A stretch of 64,000 bases of DNA from Sphingobacterium faecium. GTDB lineage: Bacteria > Bacteroidota > Bacteroidia > Sphingobacteriales > Sphingobacteriaceae. Position numbers and translations under genes: made by a program. The notes below the pieces were generated by a model. It was not told where the DNA came from and did not search any database. It worked only from the letters and a program-made list of their open reading frames with translations. The DNA is taken from assembly GCF_003054045.1 (NCBI RefSeq), contig NZ_QBKH01000001.1, positions 744,001-808,000 of the forward strand, written 5' to 3'. Shown piece by piece: positions 14,819 to 23,980 of the stretch. Each line of letters begins with the position of its first letter. The stretch's first letter is position 1.

Positions 14819-16282
14819 ATGACAGAAAATTATTTTGAAAATTTTGTAAAATTAGCATCTGACCTTGTGTGGAGTGATGTTTTTATTTATTTATGCTTAT
14901 TGACAGGTTTGTATTTCTCCATACGTACTGGATTTCTTCAACTAACATATATCAAAGATATGTTGCGGTTGTTGTTCCAAAAAAAACAAACTGATGAAGG
15001 CATTTCTTCTTTTCAAGCCTTTGCATTGGCTATTTCAGGTCGTGTGGGTACCGGAAATATTATCGGAGTAGCCACAGCTATCTATATGGGTGGCCCAGGT
15101 GCTATCTTTTGGATGTGGGCCATTGCATTTTTAGGTGCTGCATCAGCATTTGTCGAATCTACCTTAGCGCAGGTATATAAACAACAGGTTGGTGGTGAAT
15201 TTAAAGGAGGTCCGGCTTATTATATCGAAAAATGTCTCGGTGTAAAATGGTATGCGGTTTTATTTGCCATTATAACAATTGCAAGTACTGGTTTTTTACT
15301 ACCTGGTGTGCAAAGTAATGCTATTGCATCTTCGATGCACAATGCCTTTGAGATACCTGTGACTTATACAGGCATAGGAGTAGTAGTTTTACTTGCTGTT
15401 ATTATTTTCGGTGGCGTACAGCGAATAGGACGTGTGGCTGAACTCGTTGTACCCTTTATGGCAGGAGCTTATATCTTGATGGCTTTAGTGATTATTGCTC
15501 TAAATTATACCCAGATATTTGATGTTTTTGGTTTGATATTTAGCTCTGCTTTTAGTTTGAATGCCACCTTTGGAGGTATTATAGGTATGGCTATCGCGTG
15601 GGGAGTAAAGAGAGGTATCTATTCCAATGAAGCTGGACAGGGGACTGCACCACATGCTGCTGCAGCAGCAGAGGTGAGCCATCCGGCGCAACAGGGATTA
15701 GTACAAGCATTTTCCGTATACGTCGATACTTTATTTGTTTGTACAGCTACAGGGCTGATGATTTTATTTACCAATCAGTATAATGTGGGACAATTTGATG
15801 GTGCTGGCCAACTGATCGGGTTCATTTCAGAACATGTTCCTGGGGTAAATTATACTGCTTTTACACAAGCAGCAGTATCGCATCATTTTCCATTGATAGG
15901 TAATGGCTTTGTCGCAATAGCATTATTCTTTTTTGCATTTACTACCGTAATGGCCTATTATTATTACGCAGAAACTAACTTGTCATATATATATTCAAAT
16001 AAGGTAAATCAGACGATTACTTGGGTTTTACGACTGGTATTTTTAGCTTCGGTGTATTATGGATCTATAAAAACTGCGGAAGTTGCTTGGGCAATTGGCG
16101 ATATTGGTGTTGGTCTAATGGCATATGTCAATTTGATTGCTATTTTATTGATGAGCAAAACAGCATTAAAGGTTTGGAAAGATTATAAAATGAAACGCAA
16201 TAGAGGCGAGTTGAATCCAAAATTTAGTGCGAAGGAATTGGGAATTAAAAATGCAGATTTTTGGGATCAAGAAAAATTATAG
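14819..16282 (+). CDS. Sodium:alanine/glycine symporter (AGCS family)
   Basis: Inner-membrane importer of alanine or glycine coupled to sodium, 487 residues with about 11 helices. The family signature is clear: GRVGTGNIIGVATAIYMGGPG (about residues 74-94), then the FVESTLAQVYK segment and GGEFKGGPAYYIEKCLG. A second signature is YSNEAGQGTAPHAAAAAEV at about 267-285. It is a single-gene unit. The choice among Ala, Gly and D-Ala is not readable. Confidence 0.93.
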   Translation: MTENYFENFVKLASDLVWSDVFIYLCLLTGLYFSIRTGFLQLTYIKDMLRLLFQKKQTDEGISSFQAFALAISGRVGTGNIIGVATAIYMGGPGAIFWMWAIAFLGAASAFVESTLAQVYKQQVGGEFKGGPAYYIEKCLGVKWYAVLFAIITIASTGFLLPGVQSNAIASSMHNAFEIPVTYTGIGVVVLLAVIIFGGVQRIGRVAELVVPFMAGAYILMALVIIALNYTQIFDVFGLIFSSAFSLNATFGGIIGMAIAWGVKRGIYSNEAGQGTAPHAAAAAEVSHPAQQGLVQAFSVYVDTLFVCTATGLMILFTNQYNVGQFDGAGQLIGFISEHVPGVNYTAFTQAAVSHHFPLIGNGFVAIALFFFAFTTVMAYYYYAETNLSYIYSNKVNQTITWVLRLVFLASVYYGSIKTAEVAWAIGDIGVGLMAYVNLIAILLMSKTALKVWKDYKMKRNRGELNPKFSAKELGIKNADFWDQEKL

Positions 16283-16373
16283 AAGAGATCTATCATAACA
16301 TCAAATATTAAGAATTAATGCTTCTGATAAGGAGTCAGTCTCTACAGGCCGCTTTCCTTACCGCTATAAATTA

Positions 16374-16408
16374 AGAAAAGCTCTCAAGTCAATCTTGAGA
16401 GCTTTCTT
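16374..16408. terminator. Bidirectional hairpin between the symporter and L,D-transpeptidase
   Basis: The AAGCTCTCAAG/CTTGAGAGCTT stem extends with flanking A/T runs and one bulged A, and serves two convergent genes. Confidence 0.78.
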
Positions 16409-16409
16409 A

Positions 16410-17171
16410 TTAATTTAAAGTGCCAAATTGACGATCAGCCATATCTTTTTCATAATGTGCCATGAGCGCATTACGATGATTTAATACTTTTGATTTTGCA
16501 AAGTACTCTTCATTGTCCGCGTAAATAAATAATAGCGTTCCATCTTTAATGGTGTTAATAATGGGTTTGCTTAATTCTCTTGGTAGGGCAGGGCAGCCAT
16601 AGCTGCGTCCTAATCGACCCAATGCACTGACGATGCCTGTATTGACATAATCTGCTCCATGAACCACTACAGCTCTTGATTTGGCCTTATCATTGAATCC
16701 CTCTTCTAATCCATTTAGTACTAAAGAATATCCATTTTCACCTTGATAAGTATTCTCTGTTACATAAAAACCAAGTGAGCTTTGGTATGATTCGGGAGTA
16801 TTTGAAAAAGAAGTAGCATAATTGCTACCGCTATTCTTACCATGGGAAACAAGGGAATGAAAAAGGACCTTTTCGTTTTTAATATCTAATACAATAAGTC
16901 TTTTTTCGGTTGATGCCAATGTAAAATCAATTATCGATAATATATCTTTGTTTTTAGCCGGTAGTAATTGATAACCTTCCATTGCTTCTTTGAATGCTTT
17001 ATAGTTCACTACATCCTTCAGATTCATGCTTTGGTAGAGTGAATCTACCTTTGTTAGTTCTTTTGTAATTTCAATTTGTTTTTTATGAATTTCTGGCGCT
17101 ACTGCATTTTTTGATTCTGAGAATACTGCCGCATATAAACCCATAAATAAAATGAACACTAATTTCTCCAT
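16410..17171 (-). CDS. Murein L,D-transpeptidase catalytic-domain protein (YkuD_2 type)
   Basis: Periplasmic peptidoglycan enzyme that would form 3-3 crosslinks or attach proteins to murein through a catalytic Cys. The 253-residue product has an N-terminal signal sequence. The catalytic domain includes SHGKNSGSNYATSFSN (His110), VVVHGADYV (His171) and the catalytic motif GRSYGCPALP (Cys193). These match the YkuD_2 subfamily rather than the shorter YkuD. A second L,D-transpeptidase gene lies upstream on the same strand but has a 91-bp gap and a promoter between, so the two are probably separate units. Confidence 0.9.
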   Translation of the reverse strand: MEKLVFILFMGLYAAVFSESKNAVAPEIHKKQIEITKELTKVDSLYQSMNLKDVVNYKAFKEAMEGYQLLPAKNKDILSIIDFTLASTEKRLIVLDIKNEKVLFHSLVSHGKNSGSNYATSFSNTPESYQSSLGFYVTENTYQGENGYSLVLNGLEEGFNDKAKSRAVVVHGADYVNTGIVSALGRLGRSYGCPALPRELSKPIINTIKDGTLLFIYADNEEYFAKSKVLNHRNALMAHYEKDMADRQFGTLN

Positions 17172-17198
17172 ATCTTATCCTTAATTGTTTTTCAAATA

Positions 17199-17206
17199 CA
17201 AATCTA
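17199..17206 (-). promoter_or_regulatory. TAnnTTTG (-7) promoter element for the YkuD_2-type gene
   Basis: TAGATTTG on the minus strand, 27 nt upstream of the start. Confidence 0.55.
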
Positions 17207-17262
17207 AGAACTAAAGATAGTTAAAAAGTGTAAAAAATTGTTAATCAGTTTATTAATTATTG

Positions 17263-18312
17263 TTAATCAATAACTATCACCAATGTTTGAAAGTCTTTTG
17301 ACCTTTTATAAACAAATTGTGCATGTGATGACGCATTTCTGACACACATATGTGATCGAGGAATAGTACCTAAAGTGGAACTATATTCTGTTATTTTTCC
17401 ATTAGGATTATTAACAGGAACCCCGTGTATGTAAGCTCCGGCCGTAAAACGGCTTGCATATGGCGCATATCCTTCTATGCGTTTTGTACCATCTTTAAAA
17501 TAAAACATTTTGGATTTATGCTCTTGAAGTACGAAGATACCTGTAGGTGTTTCTTGTGCATGGGGAGGCTTGTGACGGCCCGTTGTAGCGGGATTCATGC
17601 TGCGGACTACCCATCCTTTTTCTGTTTTATCTAGTGTACAAATATTTTGGTTTGTAACATCTACGATCGCTACTTTGTCAAATCTGACCGAATCTCCGAT
17701 TGTTTTAACATATTTTTTTGGCACTTCCCATGTTCCATCAAATGATACACCCTCAACTTTTATACGTTTTAAGGTATCACTACTTTGTAGCTTGACTAGC
17801 CATCCATCTTTACCATATATAGCAGGTAATTTTGTTTCTCCTATACGGTATAATGGACTTGCTTGATAGCGCTCAGTTCCTAAAGAATCGGCAACGCGCT
17901 TGTAAGAATCTCTTTTGAAATTGGGAATTGTTGGTGCCTCACCATTCGAGTTTTGATAATTTTGCAAAACTCCATAAATCGACTGTCCATCTTGAAAATT
18001 TTCAATAAAGGCTAATTTTTCTTTTATTTTATCCCATTGAAATTGCCTTACAGTATCCTTATAAGGATAAGTATCTTCCAACGTATACTTTGTATATTGT
18101 AATTCTTTGGTGATTTGGATGTCTTTTGCGTTCTTTGGTTTAGCTTTTGCTATTTCTTCTGCCTTCTTTTTCGCCGCCGCCAATGAATCTGCAGTCATAT
18201 TTTTTTTGTTTTTTTGATCACTATTTTCAGGTTGGCCATGTTGACAAGAAATAAATAGTAAACTAATAAAAACAGTGTATTGCAATTTTTTTTTGACAGA
18301 CAAATACTTCAT
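17263..18312 (-). CDS. L,D-transpeptidase lipoprotein (YkuD domain)
   Basis: A 349-residue envelope enzyme with a lipoprotein signal (SLLFISCQHG, lipid-modified Cys at about residue 23). A charged, Lys/Ala-rich linker follows (about residues 30-70) that could reach through the periplasm. The C-terminal YkuD domain has the substrate-pocket His in YIHGVP and the catalytic Cys at about residue 323 in SHMCVR. A middle region (residues 80-200) is typical of Bacteroidota L,D-transpeptidases. It probably crosslinks murein or anchors envelope proteins. Confidence 0.88.
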   Translation of the reverse strand: MKYLSVKKKLQYTVFISLLFISCQHGQPENSDQKNKKNMTADSLAAAKKKAEEIAKAKPKNAKDIQITKELQYTKYTLEDTYPYKDTVRQFQWDKIKEKLAFIENFQDGQSIYGVLQNYQNSNGEAPTIPNFKRDSYKRVADSLGTERYQASPLYRIGETKLPAIYGKDGWLVKLQSSDTLKRIKVEGVSFDGTWEVPKKYVKTIGDSVRFDKVAIVDVTNQNICTLDKTEKGWVVRSMNPATTGRHKPPHAQETPTGIFVLQEHKSKMFYFKDGTKRIEGYAPYASRFTAGAYIHGVPVNNPNGKITEYSSTLGTIPRSHMCVRNASSHAQFVYKRSKDFQTLVIVID

Positions 18313-18570
18313 AAAATAGGACTCATTAAAATGATGATCTTTCAGAAAACTTTTAATTCTTAACGATGAAATTTTCCTGAATTATTTCTTTACCAAACAT
18401 AGTGCCGAGATTTAGCATTTATAAGGTATTTTGTTATAGAACATCACAAAAATAGAGCATGAGAGGTTGTTTGAACTAATTTTATTGTAATCAGGATAAA
18501 ACATTTATATCATGATGACGTTCTATCAATAATTTCCATTATTTTTAGATTAACTATTTTTTTTAGGTAT

Positions 18571-19617
18571 ATGAATTCAAATTTGCGCTATTTAATATTA
18601 CTCTTATTTATTTCTTCTTGTGGTATTATGCATAATGTACCGCTCTCACAGAAGCCTAATTCTTTCGTTAAACCTAATATTTCAAATTCATTTGTGGATC
18701 AGAATGGAAATTTTTATCCTGATAATTGGCGAAAAACTTATGGAAATCCTCCACAGAATGGAAAAAGAGAAGCATATTCGTTGATGAAAATAGCGACAGA
18801 CCGAGGAATTGTAGATGAACTGAATGGATTTGAAGTTAAAAAACTGAAAGAACTTAAGGAGCATGTGAAATCAAAGAAACGTATTTTTATTTTTGTTCAT
18901 GGATTTAATGCAACCAATCAAGAAGTAAATGAGAGTTATGGTTATATCCAAAAATTAATTAAGATTAATGCTAAGGAAGACGAGATCATACGTTTTTATT
19001 GGGATGGGCTATCCATTACGAATCCCTTTGCAGGAGTCAAAGTTTGGTTTACAGCGACATCTTTTAGTCAGATGGCGGGTGAGTTTGGTTTACGAAGGGT
19101 GTTAAATGCGATATCAAATAAAGACGTTTACATTATTTCACATAGTCGTGGCGCTTCTGTAGTACTTAGTGCACTTAGTAAGCCTTCTTTTAATGAGAAA
19201 TTTGTTAAAGAAATTAAGGAAGTGCATAAGGTTGATGTAGAAAAAGCGAGCAGTTTATTAGAAAATCAAAATCGTATAACTTGCATTATGTTAGCGCCAG
19301 CGATTGGGTTGATTGATTTTAAATCAAATGAAATGGGCAATGATTCTTTTTGTTCATTTAGTCCTCAAATCAAAAAAATACATATTACTACAAATAATAC
19401 TGATAAGATGCTCAAGAAATTTTTTGGATTTCTTGCTGATAAATTAACGCCAACAGATTTAGGGTATAAAGATGATGTCTACAACGAATTGATCAAACAT
19501 TATTCTTGCATTGATAAAACTGATTTTTCAGGAATGGAAAGCCACGCTTTTAACCAGTATATTCGTAACCCTAAATTTAAAACCATGTTAAAAGCAAATG
19601 GAATTGCATTAAAATAG
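18571..19617 (+). CDS. Alpha/beta hydrolase lipoprotein (DUF900-like)
   Basis: A 348-residue predicted lipoprotein (LLFISSCGIM, Cys17). The hydrolase core shows the oxyanion segment IFVHGFN (about 107-113) and the nucleophile elbow ISHSRGA with Ser192, in which the usual first Gly is His. The overall pattern is closest to the DUF900 group of serine hydrolases. It is probably an envelope esterase or lipase of unknown substrate. It ends 5 bp before the convergent MpaB-like gene, with no terminator between. Confidence 0.8.
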   Translation: MNSNLRYLILLLFISSCGIMHNVPLSQKPNSFVKPNISNSFVDQNGNFYPDNWRKTYGNPPQNGKREAYSLMKIATDRGIVDELNGFEVKKLKELKEHVKSKKRIFIFVHGFNATNQEVNESYGYIQKLIKINAKEDEIIRFYWDGLSITNPFAGVKVWFTATSFSQMAGEFGLRRVLNAISNKDVYIISHSRGASVVLSALSKPSFNEKFVKEIKEVHKVDVEKASSLLENQNRITCIMLAPAIGLIDFKSNEMGNDSFCSFSPQIKKIHITTNNTDKMLKKFFGFLADKLTPTDLGYKDDVYNELIKHYSCIDKTDFSGMESHAFNQYIRNPKFKTMLKANGIALK

Positions 19618-19622
19618 GCAAA

Positions 19623-20825
19623 CTAACTGTTTTTGTTGTTTTCTCTCTTATTATAAGTAAGATAAATTCTTTTTACTTCTAATTGTTCTGATCTCCCTTT
19701 TTTAATCATCATATGTCGATGTTTATCCGTCATTAACTTACTGTTTCGAATTTTATTTTTTAAGATATTAAGATGGGCAATAGCGCCAAATCGCGGTTTG
19801 TTTAAACCTAAAAGTTGACATGAATAATTGCCTAAAAGATAGTAGTTGTAATAAAGGTGAATTTCACGCATCATTTTACGGCCTAATGCTGATGTGGGGT
19901 AATAGGCTGCTAGTGGTTCCTGCTGTAGTGCATTTGCTAGCAGTTTGGAATCTGCATCGCCTTCTTTTTGTGTCATTGTCCAATAATAAAGTGCTTGGAT
20001 CGCTTCCTGCTCTGTGTCAGGCAATAATTCAAGAGAAATTCCTAATAAGTATCCAATATATTTCCAAAGGTGAAGTACAGCAGTGATCTCTTCAGGAAGA
20101 ATTTGAAAATGCATATGTTGTAGACCTACCATAAAAACTAAAGAAAAGCCTAGGTTTGTAGCCAACATATCCCACTGGTTGAGTGGAATACCCCAGTCAT
20201 CTTTCTTCCAATCCGTCTTACTCAAAATATTAATTCGAGAATAGGAATGGATCATTCTAGTTTCAATGATTTTTAGAAAACCGATCTGATCTTTTTTTAA
20301 GGATTGGTTTTGCATGATATCAACCCAGAATTCAACTGTATCAGCAAGTCTTTTGACTGCTCCTTTTTTTAATGCACCTGTATAAATTAATGGCTTATTG
20401 ATGGCAGCGGATTCATAGCCGCCCATAAGGCAATAATCGCGCAAAACAATTAATCCATTTAAACCTGATCGTTGGCTAATTCCTATACCCTTCTCTAATA
20501 AGTCCCAATTGAGCCATGACGGTGAAGTATCTATTTGTTTAAAAAAGCTATCTAGTGCATATTTAAATGGTGGCAGTACACTTTTATGATCTATTAAATA
20601 ATCTTTTATAAGTTGTTGACCTTTTACAAATCCAACTTGCTGATGCAGCTGCTTCACCAATTTATCGGCAGACTCATCGTATGCGTACAGATAAGGAATA
20701 AGTTTTTTCGCATCATCTAAGTTGGGTGTATGATCTAATTTTTTTAATAGTTTTACTCCAGCTCCTTTTGTCCAATAATGTTGAAAAGAGGAGGTATTGA
20801 TTTTGTACCGATTTGGTATTTCCAT
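19623..20825 (-). CDS. MpaB/Lcp-like oxygenase (DUF2236)
   Basis: A 400-residue protein of the ER-bound oxygenase MpaB / rubber oxygenase (Lcp) catalytic-domain family, whose studied members use heme b. Expected residues are present: KRLADTVEF (basic residue and Thr), RMIHSYSR with the candidate heme-ligand His, and the conserved WGIPLNQWDM block. The N-terminal helices (YLYAYDESADKLVKQL) match family members. There is no signal peptide, unlike secreted Lcp enzymes. It is the last gene of a tight three-gene unit, 6 bp after the 120-residue gene. The substrate is unknown. Confidence 0.82.
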   Translation of the reverse strand: MEIPNRYKINTSSFQHYWTKGAGVKLLKKLDHTPNLDDAKKLIPYLYAYDESADKLVKQLHQQVGFVKGQQLIKDYLIDHKSVLPPFKYALDSFFKQIDTSPSWLNWDLLEKGIGISQRSGLNGLIVLRDYCLMGGYESAAINKPLIYTGALKKGAVKRLADTVEFWVDIMQNQSLKKDQIGFLKIIETRMIHSYSRINILSKTDWKKDDWGIPLNQWDMLATNLGFSLVFMVGLQHMHFQILPEEITAVLHLWKYIGYLLGISLELLPDTEQEAIQALYYWTMTQKEGDADSKLLANALQQEPLAAYYPTSALGRKMMREIHLYYNYYLLGNYSCQLLGLNKPRFGAIAHLNILKNKIRNSKLMTDKHRHMMIKKGRSEQLEVKRIYLTYNKRENNKNS

Positions 20826-20831
20826 TTTATA

Positions 20832-21194
20832 CTAATTTTCAATATTCCAGTTTACAAAATCTCCTACGGCATTTATAAAATTTGGTCGATAAGTAAAAGT
20901 GAAATCGATATAATCCGACTGACAAGAGCTGGTATCGCTACAACAGAATTGACGATTTATATTGAAATTAATTCGGAATTTACCATTAGTTTTTTTCTCG
21001 TCAATAGTGAATTTTGCTACTGTAAGATCATCAATTAGTGGGGCACCATCTTTATCGGATAAATTGTCAAACACAACTTCCTGCAATTGTTTTCGCTCGT
21101 CAAGTGTGATGTTATTGATTAATAATGTGGAATTATGATTGATTTCTACCCATTCTTTTTCCGACACCTTTATATTTAATTTGATTGTTGACAT
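20832..21194 (-). CDS. Hypothetical 120-residue Cys-containing protein
   Basis: Not recognised. It is small and acidic to neutral, with no signal peptide and a beta-rich pattern. Near residue 85 it has a cluster of three cysteines (QFCCSDTSSCQSD) that could bind a metal or form a disulfide. Its ATG lies inside the end of the upstream gene (19-bp overlap) and its stop is 6 bp before the MpaB-like gene, so all three are translated from one mRNA. The tight packing is the only clue to its role. Confidence 0.7.
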   Translation of the reverse strand: MSTIKLNIKVSEKEWVEINHNSTLLINNITLDERKQLQEVVFDNLSDKDGAPLIDDLTVAKFTIDEKKTNGKFRINFNINRQFCCSDTSSCQSDYIDFTFTYRPNFINAVGDFVNWNIEN

Positions 21195-21817
21195 GTCTTT
21201 AATGTATAAGCAATTTGATCCTGAATTAACTGTCCTTCAGGAAAATAGTGTTTTCGTATTTTGGGGTTCAAACTCAAGAGTTCAGCAATTGCGTTAAAAA
21301 TGAGGTATTTAAGCTCAGAAATAGACAAACAAATAATAACGTTGCTAAAAGTAATGCTATTTCGGTCTTGAATAGTGTATAAACGTTTTTGCATGGATCT
21401 AAGTTTTATCACATTGATCAATATCTGTAATTCTTCTTCCCAATAACCGATGAGATCTGCCAATTGTTGTAATACAAACTGTTTCCTCCATTTATTCAAC
21501 TGTTTTTGATACTCCGTGTTACGTTTACAATAAATGGAAATCGTTCTATTTTTTACAATGATCTTAGGAAAAATGCTATTCTTGATAATTTTAAGTATAT
21601 AGTTTTGTTGAAATAGTTGAATAGGCTCATCTACATAACTAATTTCTTCATTAATAGCGGTATTCGTTTTTTTATTTTTTATAAACTGTTCTAATGTTTT
21701 GACATCAATATTCGCAGGGACAAAGATGGTAGGAACACTCAGCTTCGTGTCTAAACGAATATCTTTCGCATCTGTGGTAATGATTTTATAGTGTTTTCCA
21801 GCTATTTCAGTGATCAT
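21176..21817 (-). CDS. YgjP-like (DUF45) protein lacking the zinc site
   Basis: A 213-residue protein whose layout follows YgjP-like metallopeptidases. An N-terminal strand-helix unit (IRLDTKLSVPTIFVPANIDV) is followed by a block resembling LNKWRKQFVLQQLADLIGYW and then KLRSMQKRLYTIQDRNSITF, aligned by eye with the family's K-x-M-KSRWGSC block. At the position of the family's HExxH helix it reads FNAIAEL (residues 174-180): His, Glu and His become Asn, Ala and Glu. The third ligand after LN is Pro. The metal site therefore appears lost, so this is a likely pseudoenzyme. It is the first gene of the operon with the 120-residue and MpaB-like genes. Confidence 0.6.
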   Translation of the reverse strand: MITEIAGKHYKIITTDAKDIRLDTKLSVPTIFVPANIDVKTLEQFIKNKKTNTAINEEISYVDEPIQLFQQNYILKIIKNSIFPKIIVKNRTISIYCKRNTEYQKQLNKWRKQFVLQQLADLIGYWEEELQILINVIKLRSMQKRLYTIQDRNSITFSNVIICLSISELKYLIFNAIAELLSLNPKIRKHYFPEGQLIQDQIAYTLKTCQQSN

Positions 21818-21863
21818 ATGGAAATTAAATGTTTGTCCTTGTAAACATAATACTTACTTTTAT

Positions 21864-21871
21864 TAAGTTTG
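21864..21871 (+). promoter_or_regulatory. TAnnTTTG (-7) promoter element for the M13 peptidase
   Basis: TAAGTTTG, 30 nt upstream of the ATG. Confidence 0.6.
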
Positions 21872-21901
21872 TCATTAAATTAAAACAAAATAAACGGTGA
21901 T

Positions 21902-23905
21902 ATGAAAAAACACACAGTACTTGCTGCTTTGATGATGTGTGGAGGGGTTCTCTTTGCACAGCAAAATCCAGCAATCAATCCAGCATTTATGGATAAAAGT
22001 GTTCGTCCACAGGATGATTTTTACAATTTTGTAAACGGTCAGTGGATGAAAACGGTTGAAATACCTTCGGATAAAGCAAGATGGGGATCTTTTGATGAAC
22101 TTCGTGAAAATACGGATATCGCTACTTTAAAGATCTTAAAAGAATCCTTAAGTACTACATTTGAAAAAGGCTCTGATGGTCAAAAGATTGGTGATTTGTA
22201 CCGTTCCTACATTGATTTTGACAAACGTAATCAATTGGGGGTAACTCCAATTAAGCCTTATTTAGATAAGATCGATGCTATAAAGGATTTTAAAGGCCTT
22301 TATAATTACTTAGTCGAAGTAACGCCTATCGGTGGCAATCCTTTCTTTGGTGGTTATGTATATGCGCATTTGAAAAACAGTAATGTCAATACGGTTTATT
22401 TAGGTGCTGCGAGTTTAGGTCTTGGACGTTCTTATTACCAAGTGGTAGATGCTAAAAATACCGAGACTTTAGGAGATTATTCTAATTTTATTTCGGCGCT
22501 TTATAGCAAAGTCGGTCAACGTACTCGTGACTTAAAAGGTCCAAAAATTGTTGCATTTGAAAAAGAATTAGCTAAAAATCTAAAAACAGTAGAGCAGTCG
22601 CGTGATGCTGAAAAGCGTTATAATCCAGTTGCAGTTGCTGATTTAGGAAAGATGGTTAAGAACATCGATCTAGCGAAATATTTGAAAGATACAGGATTTA
22701 AAGCAGATACGGTTATTATTTCAGAATTGGGTTATTACCAAAATTTAGATAAAGTATTGAAACCTGAGAATTTGGATATGATAAAAGAGATGCTGAAATT
22801 TAATGTCATGAATGATGCAGCAGGATACTTAACGGCAGATTTGGATCAACTCAATTTTGATTTCTGGGGTAAAAAGCTGAAAGGTCAAAAAGAGCAGCGC
22901 GATCTGGAAAAAAGAGGTCTTGAGTTTGTCAATAGCCTTGTGGGAGAGCTTTTGGGTAAGATGTATGTAAAAGAGAATTTCCCGCCTCAAGCAAAAGCAC
23001 AGGCAGAAGAGTTGGTCGATTATTTGATCAAATCTTTTCAGCAACACATCAAAGATCTAGCATGGATGTCTGCAGATACGAAAGTGAAAGCTTTAGAAAA
23101 ATTGGCTAAGTTCAAGGTGAAGATTGGCTATACGGATAAATGGAAGGATTATTCTACTTTAGCGGTTGGTACTTCTTTATTTGACAACATTTTGAATGAG
23201 CGCAAATGGGCTTTTAAAGATAACTTAGATAAACAAGGTAAACCTGTTGATAAGACAGAGTGGGGTATGACTCCGCAAACGGTAAATGCTTATTACAGTC
23301 CTTTGTTCAACGAAATTGTATTCCCCGCAGCTATTTTACAACCACCATTCTACGATTATAAAGCTGATGCAGCTGTTAATTTTGGAGGTATCGGTGCGGT
23401 GATTGGTCATGAATTGTCTCATGGTTTTGATGATCAAGGTGCCAAATATGATGGAAATGGTAATTTGAACAACTGGTGGACTGAAGAGGATAAAGCTAAG
23501 TTTGAAGCTTCGGCTGATGCTTTGGTCAAACAATTTGAGGCTTACGAACCTGTACCAGGTGTTAAAGTAAATGGCCGTTTTACTTTAGGTGAAAACATCG
23601 GAGACTTAGGTGGATCATCTGTTGCTTTTGATGCATTGAAGATGTATTTGAAAGATAAAGGTAATCCGGGCTTGATCGATGGATATACACAAGAGCAACG
23701 TTTCTTCTTATCATGGGCGACAATCTGGAGAACCAAAACGACAGATGAGTTTGTTGTGAACCAAGTGAAGACAGATCCCCACTCGCCTGCACAATACCGT
23801 GCTTTTGCTCCAATCATCAATTTAGATGGTTTCCATGAAGCATTCGGTACTAAAGAAGGTGATAAACTATTTGTTCCTAAAAACGATAGAATTGTGATTT
23901 GGTAA
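21902..23905 (+). CDS. pepO: M13 family zinc metalloendopeptidase (PepO-like)
   Basis: Exported neprilysin-like oligopeptidase of 667 residues. A signal peptide ends near GGVLFAQQ. The zinc site is intact: GHELSHGFDDQG (about residues 502-513) and the third ligand Glu in GENIGDLGG (about 562-570). The NAYYSPLFNEIVFPAAIL substrate-binding motif lies just before it, and the C-terminal PHSPAQYRAF segment matches the family end. It likely trims peptides in the periplasm or outside the cell. It is a single-gene unit closed by an 18-bp hairpin. Confidence 0.95.
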   Translation: MKKHTVLAALMMCGGVLFAQQNPAINPAFMDKSVRPQDDFYNFVNGQWMKTVEIPSDKARWGSFDELRENTDIATLKILKESLSTTFEKGSDGQKIGDLYRSYIDFDKRNQLGVTPIKPYLDKIDAIKDFKGLYNYLVEVTPIGGNPFFGGYVYAHLKNSNVNTVYLGAASLGLGRSYYQVVDAKNTETLGDYSNFISALYSKVGQRTRDLKGPKIVAFEKELAKNLKTVEQSRDAEKRYNPVAVADLGKMVKNIDLAKYLKDTGFKADTVIISELGYYQNLDKVLKPENLDMIKEMLKFNVMNDAAGYLTADLDQLNFDFWGKKLKGQKEQRDLEKRGLEFVNSLVGELLGKMYVKENFPPQAKAQAEELVDYLIKSFQQHIKDLAWMSADTKVKALEKLAKFKVKIGYTDKWKDYSTLAVGTSLFDNILNERKWAFKDNLDKQGKPVDKTEWGMTPQTVNAYYSPLFNEIVFPAAILQPPFYDYKADAAVNFGGIGAVIGHELSHGFDDQGAKYDGNGNLNNWWTEEDKAKFEASADALVKQFEAYEPVPGVKVNGRFTLGENIGDLGGSSVAFDALKMYLKDKGNPGLIDGYTQEQRFFLSWATIWRTKTTDEFVVNQVKTDPHSPAQYRAFAPIINLDGFHEAFGTKEGDKLFVPKNDRIVIW

Positions 23906-23921
23906 TGTAGAATAAATTTTA

Positions 23922-23967
23922 AAATAGAAAGGGGTCAGCGTTTTTTAATGCTGACCCCTTTCTATTT
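23922..23967. terminator. Bidirectional terminator between pepO and ribF
   Basis: A perfect 18-bp stem (23922-23939 with 23950-23967) with a T-rich loop, serving convergent genes. Confidence 0.88.
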
Positions 23968-23980
23968 ATCCTGATCTTAT

